Assembly: GCA_964496695.1 (NCBI GenBank)
Contig: CAZCBE010000010.1
Location: 1-64,000 of the forward strand
DNA length: 64,000 nucleotides
Origin: SXTU01 sp964496695
GTDB taxonomy: Bacteria > Verrucomicrobiota > Verrucomicrobiia > Limisphaerales > SXTU01
Direction: 5' to 3'
Under the pieces are notes generated by a model that saw only the letters and a program-made list of their open reading frames with translations, had not been told where the DNA came from and ran no database searches. A program made the position numbers and the translations under genes. Below, piece after piece: positions 25,781 to 34,082 of the stretch; the stretch's first letter is position 1; each line of letters begins with the position of its first letter.

Positions 25781-26511
25781 AACTCCGCGCCCTTGTGTTC
25801 GACCTCTACGGCACGCTGCTGGAGATCAGCCCGCCACCAGCGGACGCGTCCGTCCTATGGCAGCAGCTCTGGGAGGCCACGCTCCGTTCATCGCCCCGAC
25901 TCACGCTACAGGAGTTCACCGCCGAGTGTGACCAGGCCATCGCCCGGGCCCATGCCACCGGGCATGTGGCCGGCGTGCGGCACCCGGAAGTATGCTGGCC
26001 GGACATTGCCGGGAAAGTGCTGCCGGAACTGGCCACGCTGGCCCCGGATGCCCGGGATGAATTTATCTTTCAGCACTCCCGGCTGCGCCACACGCTGCGG
26101 CTCATGCCCGGCGCGGTGGAGGTGCTGCTCCACCTGAGCCGGTCGGACTTCCGCCTCGGTCTGGCTTCCAATTGTCAGGCGTATTCCCTGCGTTCCCTGG
26201 ATGAAGCGCTGGCCTCCGCCGGTCTGACGCACGATCTGTTCGCGGCGGACCTGTGCTTCTTCTCGTTCCAGCACGGGTTCAGCAAGCCTGACCCGCATGT
26301 CTTCCGCTTTCTCGCCGCTCGCCTCGGGGGCCAAGGCCTCGCTCCAGGGGAAGCCATGATGGTCGGTGACCGGCTCGATTCCGACATCGCCCCAGCCTGG
26401 GCACAAGGCTTCCAGACGTGGCATCTCGCCCGCCAGACCACGCAGCCGCCCGGCGGTCTCTGGCCCGATCTTCTACGTCACCTCATCAACCTCAACCCTG
26501 TGAACCGATGA
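25777..26511 (+). CDS. HAD-superfamily hydrolase, probable phosphatase
   Basis: About 244 residues. HAD motif I is FDLYGTL with nucleophile D9, motif II a GLASNCQ strand, motif III lysine in FSKPDPHVF and motif IV VGDRLDSDI. It has an alpha-helical cap (subfamily IA). Overlaps of 4 nt with both flanking glycosyltransferases place it in the same translational unit, which makes removal of a phosphate from a glycosyl-3-phosphoglycerate intermediate a reasonable guess. Other HAD-IA activities cannot be excluded. Confidence 0.85.
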   Translation: MKLRALVFDLYGTLLEISPPPADASVLWQQLWEATLRSSPRLTLQEFTAECDQAIARAHATGHVAGVRHPEVCWPDIAGKVLPELATLAPDARDEFIFQHSRLRHTLRLMPGAVEVLLHLSRSDFRLGLASNCQAYSLRSLDEALASAGLTHDLFAADLCFFSFQHGFSKPDPHVFRFLAARLGGQGLAPGEAMMVGDRLDSDIAPAWAQGFQTWHLARQTTQPPGGLWPDLLRHLINLNPVNR

Positions 26512-27797
26512 ACACTGTCATCCTCACCTCCGGCGCGCCGAAACGCATCGGCTTCATCTCCACCCGCTTCCACGGCACCGACGGAGTCACACTGGAGGCC
26601 CGCAAATGGGCGCACATCCTCGAAGGCATGGGCCACGCTTGTTATTGGATGGCCGGCCAGCTTGATGCCCCGCCCGCCGTCAGCCATCACGCGCCGCTGG
26701 CCTTCTTCAACCATCCCGAGGTCGCCGCTGTGCAAAACCGCCTCTTCGGCGTCTCCCTCCGCGCGCGTGCCGTCACCAACGAGATCAATGCGCTCAAGGA
26801 ACGGCTCAAAGACGAGCTTTACCGCTTCATCGAACGGTATCAGATCGAGGTGCTCGTCCCGGAAAACATCCTGGCCATCCCGATGCACATCCCGCTCGGG
26901 CTGGCCATGACGGAGGTCATCGCGGAGACCACCCTGCCAGTGATTGCGCATCACCACGATTTCGCGTGGGAACGGGAGCGCTTTACCCTGAATTGTGTGA
27001 ACGATTATCTGCAGGCCGCCTTCCCTTCGGCGCTGTTCGGCATGGAGCATGTGGTCATCAACTCCATGGCGCAGAAGGAACTGGCCCGTCGGCTGGGCAT
27101 CCCCTCCACGATCATCCCGAACATCTTCGACTTCGAGACGGCGCCGCCGGGCATTGATGACTACAACGCGGACCTGCGCCGCGAGATCGGCCTGCGCGAT
27201 GACGACCTGCTCCTCCTCCAGCCCACGCGGGTGGTGGCACGCAAGGGCATCGAGCACGCCATCGAACTCGTGCGCCGGCTGAACGACCCACGCGCCAAGC
27301 TCGTCTTCTCTCATCCCGCCGGGGACGAGGGGAGCGCCTACCTGCAACTGCTCCAGGAACGCATCGCGGACGCGCGCATTGACGTTCGCTTCATCGCCGA
27401 CCGCGTGGGCGAACGGCGCGGCACGGACGCGGAGGGCCGCAAGATTTACACGTTCCTCGACGTTTATCCGCACGCCGACTTGATTACCTACCCCAGCCAC
27501 TACGAAGGTTTCGGCAACGCTTTCCTCGAGGCCGTCTATTTCGGCAAGCCGGTGGTGGTGAACACCTACGCCGTCTATGCGCGCGACATTGACCCCCTGG
27601 GCTTCAAGACCATCAAGATGAGCCAGCTCGTGACCAATCAGGTCGTGGAGGAGACACGGCAGCTCCTGCACGACCAGGTGCTGCGCGCCGAGTGGGCGGA
27701 GACGAACTACAAGCTGGGCCTGAAATACTTCTCCTACGCCGTGGCCCGCCGCAAACTCGCCGCCCGCTTGGCGAACCTGTTCGGCGAAAGTGTGTGA
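26508..27797 (+). CDS. GT4 glycosyltransferase, mannosylglucosyl-3-phosphoglycerate synthase-like
   Basis: About 429 residues, GT-B fold. The start KRIGFISTRFHGTDGVTLEA and the segments VLVPENILAIPMHIPLGLAM and VIAHHHDFAWERERF resemble MggA, which adds mannose to glucosyl-3-phosphoglycerate. The donor-site region is YPSHYEGFGNAFLEAVYFGK. ATG 26508 overlaps the HAD stop by ATGA. Together with the glucosyl-3-phosphoglycerate synthase-like gene and the phosphatase this supports a compatible-solute pathway. Similarity is judged by eye only. Confidence 0.75.
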   Translation: MNTVILTSGAPKRIGFISTRFHGTDGVTLEARKWAHILEGMGHACYWMAGQLDAPPAVSHHAPLAFFNHPEVAAVQNRLFGVSLRARAVTNEINALKERLKDELYRFIERYQIEVLVPENILAIPMHIPLGLAMTEVIAETTLPVIAHHHDFAWERERFTLNCVNDYLQAAFPSALFGMEHVVINSMAQKELARRLGIPSTIIPNIFDFETAPPGIDDYNADLRREIGLRDDDLLLLQPTRVVARKGIEHAIELVRRLNDPRAKLVFSHPAGDEGSAYLQLLQERIADARIDVRFIADRVGERRGTDAEGRKIYTFLDVYPHADLITYPSHYEGFGNAFLEAVYFGKPVVVNTYAVYARDIDPLGFKTIKMSQLVTNQVVEETRQLLHDQVLRAEWAETNYKLGLKYFSYAVARRKLAARLANLFGESV

Positions 27798-27816
27798 GCC
27801 GTGTCCGGCGACCGAA

Positions 27817-28188
27817 TCAGTAGGTGTGGCCCAGCGCCGCGCGGTTGCAGGTTGGCTCCTGGTTCAGCCGCCGGAGGGTGTAGGTGCCCCGGGCGGGACA
27901 CACCGGCATCCGGTTCTGGCCGAAATACACCTGAAGCTGCGCCGCCGTCGGCGTGACGGTGGGCTGCTTATTGTTTTCGAAGCCCCATTGTTGCTTGGTC
28001 TCGGACAAGAGGTGCAGATTCTTGATGCAGGCCCGCTGCTGTGAGGTGGCCCGGGCCTTGGCGAAGTTCGGCAGGGCGATCATCGCCATGATGCCAATGA
28101 TCGCGACCACGATCATGATCTCCACCAGCGTAAACCCCTGCGCTGGTTTCCGGGCACCATTTGCTCGAATTGAGTTGTGGGTCTGCAT
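27817..28188 (-). CDS. Pseudopilin with type IV prepilin leader
   Basis: About 123 residues. A type III signal GFTLVEIMIVVAIIGIMAMI follows a basic leader of about 17 residues, with the conserved glutamate at +5 after cleavage. The short globular part (QQWGFENNKQPTVTPTAAQL, then cysteines in PVCPARGTYTL and PTCNRAA) is typical of single-domain pseudopilins in this phylum. No secretion or pilus genes are nearby, so it is likely an isolated minor pseudopilin. Confidence 0.88.
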   Translation of the reverse strand: MQTHNSIRANGARKPAQGFTLVEIMIVVAIIGIMAMIALPNFAKARATSQQRACIKNLHLLSETKQQWGFENNKQPTVTPTAAQLQVYFGQNRMPVCPARGTYTLRRLNQEPTCNRAALGHTY

Positions 28189-28389
28189 GGGCCGATCGGG
28201 TCCGGCTCTTCAAAAGCCTTCGGACATCACACTGGCTGGCGTGCGTTGAGAGTAGCAGGTGGCGTGACGGCCTCAATCTGTTTCGCCCCCAAATTCGACT
28301 AGGGGATTCTCGCAGAGCGCGGAACCAAACCCGAGGTGACCACGAGAGATGCGATGAATACCAGGGGGGCCGCACCTTCGCACTGTTGC

Positions 28390-28455
28390 TCACCCAACCG
28401 GGCAAGCGGGACGCTTGCGGCACGGCCGGCCGGAGGCCGGCGCTACGTGGCGGCG
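28390..28455. repeat. Two three-base-loop hairpins upstream of nuoA
   Basis: Stems GCAAGCG/CGCTTGC (28402-28408/28412-28418) and GCCGGCC/GGCCGGC (28425-28431/28435-28441), both with loop GGA. They match the hairpin design at 4319-4466 and 41278-41409. The gap 28189-28517 otherwise shows nothing recognisable. Confidence 0.7.
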
Positions 28456-28517
28456 GCGGCACGGCCGCCCCGGCTTTGCCCTTGCCAAACCGGAGGGCCA
28501 TTTCTAACGTCCGCCTC

Positions 28518-28919
28518 ATGGATTCGCAGTTGGTGCAATACGTGCCGGTTCTCTTCCTGCTCCTCGTGGCGCTGGCCATTGCCGGGGGCATCCTCGTGCT
28601 GTCCGAACTGGCCGGGCGCTTCTTCAACCGCAAGATCGCCGCGCGCACCACGCAGGTGAAGGACGTGGCCTACGAGTGCGGTATGTTGCCCATCGGGGAG
28701 GGCAGCACGCGCCTCTCGGTGCGGTTCTACCTCGTGGCCATGCTCTTCATCCTGTTCGACATCGAAGTGGTCTTCCTCTACCCGTGGGCGGTGGTTTACA
28801 AGGAAGTGCTCGCCACCCATGCCGCGCTCATCCTCGGCTCCATGGCCTCCTTCCTCGGCACCCTCTTCATCGGCTACCTCTACGCGCTCAAGAAGGGCGC
28901 GTTTGACTGGAAAAGCTAG
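28518..28919 (+). CDS. nuoA: NADH-quinone oxidoreductase subunit A
   Basis: Small membrane subunit of respiratory complex I, 133 residues. Three membrane helices are visible (YVPVLFLLLVALAIAGGIL, FYLVAMLFILFDIEVVFLYPW, LILGSMASFLGTLFIGYLYAL), and the conserved AYECGMLPIGEG loop with its cysteine lies between the first two. The next genes are not nuo genes, so this copy is separated from the rest of a complex I operon. ATG 28518 begins right before the first helix. Confidence 0.93.
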   Translation: MDSQLVQYVPVLFLLLVALAIAGGILVLSELAGRFFNRKIAARTTQVKDVAYECGMLPIGEGSTRLSVRFYLVAMLFILFDIEVVFLYPWAVVYKEVLATHAALILGSMASFLGTLFIGYLYALKKGAFDWKS

Positions 28920-28921
28920 GC

Positions 28922-29018
28922 TATGGAGTTAATGGGTTGAAACGTTGAAGGGTGAAGAGTTCCAACGTCCCGTCTTTCCCCTTCAACTTTTCAACCCTTT
29001 AGCCCTTCAACTTTTAAT
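28922..29018. repeat. 'TTGAAGGGTGAAG' inverted repeat between nuoA and the phosphohexomutase gene
   Basis: TTAATGGGTTGAAACGTTGAAGGG at the left is complementary to CCCTTCAACTTTTCAACCC and TAGCCCTTCAACTTTTAA at the right. Same family as 6712-6795 and 11548-11628. Confidence 0.7.
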
Positions 29019-29023
29019 CACCC

Positions 29024-30463
29024 ATGAGCATCTCCATCAAATTCGGCACCTCCGGCTGGCGCGGTCTTATCGCGCGCGACTTCACCTTTGACGGCGTCCG
29101 CTTTGCGGCCCAGGGCATCGCGGACTACCTGAATGCGGAGCGGGCCAATCCCGCCTCGCCGATCGCCAAGCGCAAGCCCGTCGTCATCCTCGGGCATGAC
29201 ACCCGCTTCCTCGGGCGCGAGTTCAGCCTCGCGGTCGCCGAGGTGCTCACGGCCAACGGCCTCACCTGCCTCCTCTGCCAGCGCGACGCGCCCACGCCCG
29301 TCATCGCCCACACCATCCGCGCCCGCAAGGCCATCGGCGGCATCAACATGACCGCCAGCCACAATCCGGCGGAGTATCAGGGCCTCAAGTTCTCCACCTA
29401 CAACGGCGCACCCGCCACGCCCGAAGTCACCAAGCAGATCGAGGCGAACATCGCCAAGCGCCAGGCCGAGGGCTGGACCTTCAAGGCCGCCGTCGTCGGC
29501 ACGTTCCAGTGCAAGACCATTGACCCGCAGCCCGACTACTTTAAGCAGATCCGCAAGCTCATTGACTTCGCCACCATCAAGAAGGCGAAGCTGAACATTG
29601 CCGTCGAGCTGATGTATGGCACCGGACGTGGCTACCTCGACACCTTGCTCACCGAGGACGGCGGGGCGAAGGTCACCACCTTCCACAATGAGCTGAACCC
29701 GCTCTTCGGTGGCCATCACCCGGAGCCGGACGCGCACGGCATGGAGGAGGTCAGCAAATTCGTCCTCGCGGGCAAGGCTCAGTTCGGCCTCGGGCTGGAT
29801 GGCGATGCCGACCGCTTCGGCGTCGTGGACAAGAGCGGCGTTTGGCTCACCCCGAATCAGATTCTCGCCCTCGCCCTCTATCACCTGAAAAAGAACCGCG
29901 GCTGGACCGGCGCGGTTGTCCGCACCGTGCCCACGAGCCATCAGGTGGACGCCGTCGCCGAACTGCTTGGCGTGCAGCTTCACGAGACGCCCGTCGGCTT
30001 CAAATACATTGGCGCGCTCATGGAGAGCGAGCCCATCATCGTTGGCGGTGAAGAGAGCGGTGGCCTCTCGGTGAAAGGCCATGTGCCCGAGAAGGACGGC
30101 GTGCTCGCCTGCCTGCTCATGGCCGAACTCGTCGCCACCGAGAAGAAATCCCTCGGCCAGATCCTCAAGGCGCTGGAGAAGCAGACCGGCGAATTCCATA
30201 CCACGCGCATCAACATCAAGATCAACCCCGAGACCAAGGACGCCCTGCTCGGCAAGCTGACCTCCGGCTTCAAAGACATCGGCGGCTTCCCGGTGGAGAA
30301 GTTCATCACCACGGACGGATTCAAGTTCCTGCTGCCCAACCGCGAGTGGGTTGCCTTCCGCGCCAGCGGCACCGAGCCGCTCATTCGCTGCTACATCGAG
30401 GCGAAATCCGCCAAGCAGATGAAGAAGCTGGAAGTCGCGTGCCGGAAGATTCTGGCGGGCTGA
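29024..30463 (+). CDS. Phosphoglucomutase/phosphomannomutase
   Basis: Alpha-D-phosphohexomutase of 479 residues that moves phosphate between C6 and C1 of a hexose. All four active-site loops are visible: phosphoserine S112 in TASHNP, metal loop DGDADRFG starting at D259, sugar loop GGEESGG near residue 340, and phosphate-binding RASGTEPLIRCY near 445. Whether it prefers glucose, mannose or glucosamine phosphate cannot be read from this. It could supply sugar-1-phosphate for the glycosyltransferase cluster upstream. Confidence 0.95.
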   Translation: MSISIKFGTSGWRGLIARDFTFDGVRFAAQGIADYLNAERANPASPIAKRKPVVILGHDTRFLGREFSLAVAEVLTANGLTCLLCQRDAPTPVIAHTIRARKAIGGINMTASHNPAEYQGLKFSTYNGAPATPEVTKQIEANIAKRQAEGWTFKAAVVGTFQCKTIDPQPDYFKQIRKLIDFATIKKAKLNIAVELMYGTGRGYLDTLLTEDGGAKVTTFHNELNPLFGGHHPEPDAHGMEEVSKFVLAGKAQFGLGLDGDADRFGVVDKSGVWLTPNQILALALYHLKKNRGWTGAVVRTVPTSHQVDAVAELLGVQLHETPVGFKYIGALMESEPIIVGGEESGGLSVKGHVPEKDGVLACLLMAELVATEKKSLGQILKALEKQTGEFHTTRINIKINPETKDALLGKLTSGFKDIGGFPVEKFITTDGFKFLLPNREWVAFRASGTEPLIRCYIEAKSAKQMKKLEVACRKILAG

Positions 30464-30487
30464 GCCGGCCCATGGCAGGCTCAGGGC

Positions 30488-30718
30488 GTGATTCAGCCCG
30501 AGGACATCGTCGAAGGCGAATGGGCCGACTGGTATCGGCTCACGCCGCTGGAGCGCTGGCACGAGAGCCAGAAGCTCTGGGTGGCATACTTGGCAATGGG
30601 AGGCTCACTTGATACCGAACCCGATTCGCAAAGTCCTTTCCACGATGGCCGCTCGACAAGTGCGCGCCCTGTTGATGGGCGGACAGGCCTGCGTGTTCTA
30701 CGGCGCGGCGGAATTTAG
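30488..30718 (+). CDS. Small protein paired with a nucleotidyltransferase
   Basis: A 76-residue protein starting at GTG 30488. It has an acidic, tryptophan-rich N-terminal part (PEDIVEGEWADWYRLTPLER, then ESQKLWVAYLAMGG) and a tail with PDSQSPFHD and GLRVLRR. I recall small proteins of this pattern next to nucleotidyltransferases in other Verrucomicrobia, without a known function. It overlaps the next gene by about 110 nt in another frame, which argues for co-expression. It may be an antitoxin-like or accessory factor, but this is not shown. Confidence 0.6.
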   Translation: MIQPEDIVEGEWADWYRLTPLERWHESQKLWVAYLAMGGSLDTEPDSQSPFHDGRSTSARPVDGRTGLRVLRRGGI

Positions 30719-31352
30719 CCGTGACACGGACATCGCCGTGCTGGCCGAGCCGGACAATCTCGACCGGCTTCAAGCCGCTCTGACGGACTTGCAGGCTGCC
30801 TGCATTGCCGTGCCTGCGTTTGGCCTCGATTTCCTACGCCGCGGCCACGCCGTCCACTTCCGCTGCCACCATCCCGAGGCGGCGGAAATGCGGGTGGACG
30901 TCATGTCCGTGATGCGCGGCGTGGCGCCATTTCCTGAATTGTGGGAGCGCCGCACCGTGCTGGCCGATGCGGACGGCACCACCTACGAACTCCTTTCTCT
31001 CCCTGATTTGGTGGCCGCCAAAAAGACCCAGCGCGACAAGGACTGGCCGATGCTGCGCCGCCTGCTGGAAGCAGACTATTACGCAGAACGGGAAACCGCT
31101 GGTCCCGAACGTGTGCGCTTCTGGCTGGAGGAAATGCGCACGCCGGAACTGCTCGCCGAACTGGCCATGAAGCACCCGGATCTCTGCGCCGAACTCACTC
31201 CTGCCCGCCCCTTGCTCGCGTCCGCCCGGTCGGCTGATTTGGGCGCACTTCAAGTTGCGCTCGACACCGAGGAAAGCCGTGAGCGGGCAGCGGATCGTCA
31301 GTATTGGCTGCCTCTCAAAGCGGAGTTGGAACGGCTGCGCCACGGCAAGTGA
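30609..31352 (+). CDS. Nucleotidyltransferase-fold protein
   Basis: About 247 residues. The minimal nucleotidyltransferase signature is GGQACVFYGAAEFSRDTDIAV (split here across residues 24-44), with metal-binding pair D39 and D41. A third acidic strand follows in MRVDVMSVM. Proteins of this fold act as toxins, tRNA-modifying or antibiotic-modifying enzymes; the target here is unknown. TTG 30609 keeps the helix before the GG motif; ATG 30645 would cut it short. Either start lies inside the preceding small gene. Confidence 0.8.
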   Translation: MIPNPIRKVLSTMAARQVRALLMGGQACVFYGAAEFSRDTDIAVLAEPDNLDRLQAALTDLQAACIAVPAFGLDFLRRGHAVHFRCHHPEAAEMRVDVMSVMRGVAPFPELWERRTVLADADGTTYELLSLPDLVAAKKTQRDKDWPMLRRLLEADYYAERETAGPERVRFWLEEMRTPELLAELAMKHPDLCAELTPARPLLASARSADLGALQVALDTEESRERAADRQYWLPLKAELERLRHGK

Positions 31353-31422
31353 CTCGTGGCCGGCGGCACCGGGCCGATCATCCGCCGCGACACGCGCTGA
31401 ACGCGGTGGCCGGTACTGTTTT

Positions 31423-31625
31423 GGCCTTACAGGCCGAGGGTTCTTTGAGGATACGAGCTCCTGGGCCTTCAGCCCAGGCTATCACATTGCGGGCTTTCAC
31501 CCTTGGGCTTCTTGAGGGCATTGTTCCTGAGGCGTTGCCCCAGGCTGGGATAGATTGGGCCGTTGGCCCATGAGGCGAGAGCCTGGATGCGGGCTCAGGC
31601 CCTTGGAGGGACTGGGCGTTTGGCC
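31423..31625. repeat. Palindrome-rich spacer of 'GGGCCTTCAGCCCAGG' type
   Basis: Several short complementary pairs occur (TGGGCCTTCAGCCCA; TGGGCCGTTGGCCCA; AGGCCCTTGG). The interval 31353-31633 between convergent genes contains nothing else recognisable. Confidence 0.5.
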
Positions 31626-31633
31626 TTGAGTTC

Positions 31634-32263
31634 TTACAGCTTCGGCAGCAGCGGAGTCAGCACTTCCTCCAGCCGCTCCGCCATCTTCGCGTAGCCCTGG
31701 TCGTTGGGGTGGACTTCGTCGGACATGAACTTGGGGGTGAAGAGGATGCCGTCGAGGATGTTGGGCACGAGGAGGACGCGCTTGGTTTTGGCCAGTTGCT
31801 CGAAGCGTTTCGCGTTCTTGTCCGAGAGGCCCACGCTGCGCACCCCGAGCAGGACCACGAAGGAACCGGTCGTGTGGAAGCGGTCAATCATCGTGGCAAG
31901 GTTCGCGAAGGTGCTCTCTGACGGCACGCTGCGGAGGGAGTCGTTGCCGCCGAGGCAGAGCAGGACGACGCGCGGCTGGAGCTGCACGGCCTGGTCAAGG
32001 CGCGCGAGGCCATCGGCGGTGGTGTGGCCGGGGACGCCGAGGTTTTGGATCTTCACGCGGAGGCGTTTGGCAAGCTGCGCGGGGTAGTCGCCGCCTTCGT
32101 TCGCGCCGTGGCCGGAGGTGAGGCTGTCGCCGAAGGCGATCCAGTCACCGGTGGCTTTGGGCGGGAGGTTGACGTAGTTCCGAGTCCCGCCCGGGCGCAG
32201 CCAAAGCCAGCCGCCGCCGAGGAGCAGCAGCGTGAGCAGGAGGAGCCAGTGTCCGCGTCGCAT
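31634..32263 (-). CDS. SGNH/GDSL hydrolase, membrane-anchored
   Basis: Esterase or lipase of the SGNH family, 209 residues, resembling TesA-type arylesterases. An N-terminal membrane segment (residues 6-22) is followed by block I WIAFGDSLTSG with nucleophile S47, block III GGND with N107, and block V SDEVHPND with D182 and H185. All catalytic residues are present. The substrate is not known. Confidence 0.9.
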   Translation of the reverse strand: MRRGHWLLLLTLLLLGGGWLWLRPGGTRNYVNLPPKATGDWIAFGDSLTSGHGANEGGDYPAQLAKRLRVKIQNLGVPGHTTADGLARLDQAVQLQPRVVLLCLGGNDSLRSVPSESTFANLATMIDRFHTTGSFVVLLGVRSVGLSDKNAKRFEQLAKTKRVLLVPNILDGILFTPKFMSDEVHPNDQGYAKMAERLEEVLTPLLPKL

Positions 32264-32574
32264 GGAAGAATGGTAGCCGCCGAGGTGAGGAGGCGGAACT
32301 GGATTTTGGCCGGGCGCCTTGTCCCGGTCTCAACTCCCCAATTTATGCCCGCGAAACACGCGAATGGACGCGAAAAATTGAACTGCTGCTATTCCGGCAG
32401 TTTGCCCGATTCGAATTTCGCGATTGAACCAAGGATGGTTGTGAAAGGAAAAGTTTTGACGCGAATTACACAAATTTTCACGAATTGAAGCGGTCTGAAA
32501 TTCGCGTCAATTAGCGCAATTCGCGTCTATGCCTCTTTCTGACGTGAAGCGGCGTGAACGCCGCGCGCCGGGAG
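32264..32574. repeat. Gene-free spacer with two repeat types
   Basis: A GTAGCCGCCGAGGTGAGGAGGCGGA copy lies at 32273-32297. From about 32345 to 32535 the sequence is AT-richer and repeats GCGAAT/ATTCGCG words in both orientations (for example CACGCGAATGGACGCG and AATTCGCGTCAATTAGCGC), a type also seen at 46940-46980. No gene was found. Confidence 0.65.
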
Positions 32575-33336
32575 CTACCGCCCAGCCACCACCGACTCGA
32601 TCTTGCGGCGGAGGTCGGCGTTGACCTCTTCGGGGGAGCGGTCGGCGTCCACGATGTCGAAGCCGTAGGTGGCCTGGAGGCGGGTGAATTGCCGGGCCAT
32701 GAGGGCCTGGTATTTCAAGAAGCTGTCGAACATGTCGCGCGTCAGGCCCAGGTCCATGCCGCTTTCCCAATAGTCGAGCGCCTTGTTCTTCGAAAAGTTC
32801 CGCTGCACGAGCTGCTCGGGGGAGATGTTGAGGTAGAAGACGGCGTCGGGCACGAGCGCAATGCCATAAAGGTTCTTCAGCCATGCCTCATCCATGCCGC
32901 GCACGAGGTCGCGGGCCATGAGCGTGTAGATGTAGCGATCCGCCAGCACCATGAAGCCGGCCTTGAGGGCGGGGAGCATGATGTTTTCCACCTGGTCGGC
33001 GAAATCGGTGGCGTAGAACAGGCTCAGGGTGGTGCGGCTCAGGATGTTCCCCTGCTGGGCCTTCTCCAGTTCCTCGCTGACGAGGGAGGAGCGCTTCAGG
33101 CCGACCTGCACGGTGGCATGGCCGCTGCCTTCGAGCCACTGCACAAGCTGGGCAATCTGCGTGGACCGGCCCGAGCCGTCCGCACCCTCGACGACGATGA
33201 GTTTGCCACGGAGCTTTTCCTCGTCCACGCCCGGGATGCCCTCGCCGTAGAAGCGCTTGGGCGTGGGCTTGGGGATGGTGACCTCGGGGGACCGGGGCGT
33301 GGGGACGAAGCGTTTGACTTTGCGCGGAGGAGCCAT
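32575..33336 (-). CDS. Thymidylate kinase-like protein with altered P-loop
   Basis: About 253 residues of the thymidylate-kinase fold. The P-loop is GADGSGRST (51-59): the Walker A lysine is arginine (R57), so normal phosphotransfer may be impaired. Also visible: LADRYIYTLMARD (DR motif region) and YWESGMDLG. A 40-residue basic and proline-rich N-terminal extension precedes the kinase domain. It lies two bases after a second copy of the same family (33339-34022) and is probably co-translated. The acceptor is uncertain; DR-loop sequences differ from classical TMP kinases. Confidence 0.8.
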   Translation of the reverse strand: MAPPRKVKRFVPTPRSPEVTIPKPTPKRFYGEGIPGVDEEKLRGKLIVVEGADGSGRSTQIAQLVQWLEGSGHATVQVGLKRSSLVSEELEKAQQGNILSRTTLSLFYATDFADQVENIMLPALKAGFMVLADRYIYTLMARDLVRGMDEAWLKNLYGIALVPDAVFYLNISPEQLVQRNFSKNKALDYWESGMDLGLTRDMFDSFLKYQALMARQFTRLQATYGFDIVDADRSPEEVNADLRRKIESVVAGR

Positions 33337-33338
33337 GA

Positions 33339-34022
33339 TTACGCTTTCTGGATGCTGAAGGACGGCAGGTCAATGCGGTCCGCGACGAGCCGGCGCACGA
33401 TGGCCTGCTGGGTCTCGACCGTTTCGTTGGCGTCAATGACGTTGAAGGAGAACTCGCGGCTCATGGCGAGGTATTGCTCCAGCATGCGGCCCTGGAAGAT
33501 GCGGAAGCTCTCGTAGGGGTCCGTGGAGAAACCCATGTCCATGCCGGCCTCGAAGTATTTCAGCTCGGGACGGCCGTCGAGGATGCGGTTCAAGGAGACC
33601 TCCAGGTCCGCGCGGAAGAAGAACGTCATGTCCGGCAGCGCGGCGAAGCTGTAGAGGCCGCGCACCCATTCCGTGGGACAGGTGCGGACGACGTCCCGCG
33701 CGAAGGCGGTGAAAATGTAGCGGTCGCAGAGCACCAGGTAGCCGGCACGCAGCAGCGGCACGAGCTGGCGCTCGTAGCGGTCCGCGAAGTCCGTGGCATG
33801 GATGAGGCTGAACGTGGTGGGCGTCAGCAGGGTCATCTTCTTGCCCTTGCTGGTGGCGGACTTGACCAGCTCGGAGGAGTTCCACTCGCTGAAGAAGACT
33901 TTCAGGCCGCGCAGCTCCAGCCAGCGTTTAAGCAGGTAGATCTGCGTGGACTTGCCGGAGCCGTCCAAGCCCTCGACCGCGATGAGGCGGCCGGGGAAAC
34001 CGAGTTCTGCGAAGGTCTTCAT
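33339..34022 (-). CDS. Thymidylate kinase-like protein, intact P-loop
   Basis: About 227 residues. Walker A is GLDGSGKST with the normal lysine. Further motifs are LCDRYIFTAFARDVVR and YFEAGMDMGFS, shared in position with its neighbour at 32575-33336. The two are about equal in length apart from the neighbour's N-terminal extension and look like an old tandem duplication. Members are usually annotated as dTMP kinase, but the conserved GMD-G motif is not part of classical TMP kinases, so another nucleotide or phosphate acceptor is possible. ATG 34022 is preferred over GTG 34025. Confidence 0.82.
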   Translation of the reverse strand: MKTFAELGFPGRLIAVEGLDGSGKSTQIYLLKRWLELRGLKVFFSEWNSSELVKSATSKGKKMTLLTPTTFSLIHATDFADRYERQLVPLLRAGYLVLCDRYIFTAFARDVVRTCPTEWVRGLYSFAALPDMTFFFRADLEVSLNRILDGRPELKYFEAGMDMGFSTDPYESFRIFQGRMLEQYLAMSREFSFNVIDANETVETQQAIVRRLVADRIDLPSFSIQKA

Positions 34023-34082
34023 CACAACTTTCGAACGCGGGAAGTTTCAGGGCGCACGCCGGAGAACTCAACGCAAATCCCG

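Noticed and set aside
29018..30562. 514-residue frame on the minus strand opposite the phosphohexomutase
   Set aside because: Shadow of a high-GC gene; the plus strand carries all phosphohexomutase active-site motifs.
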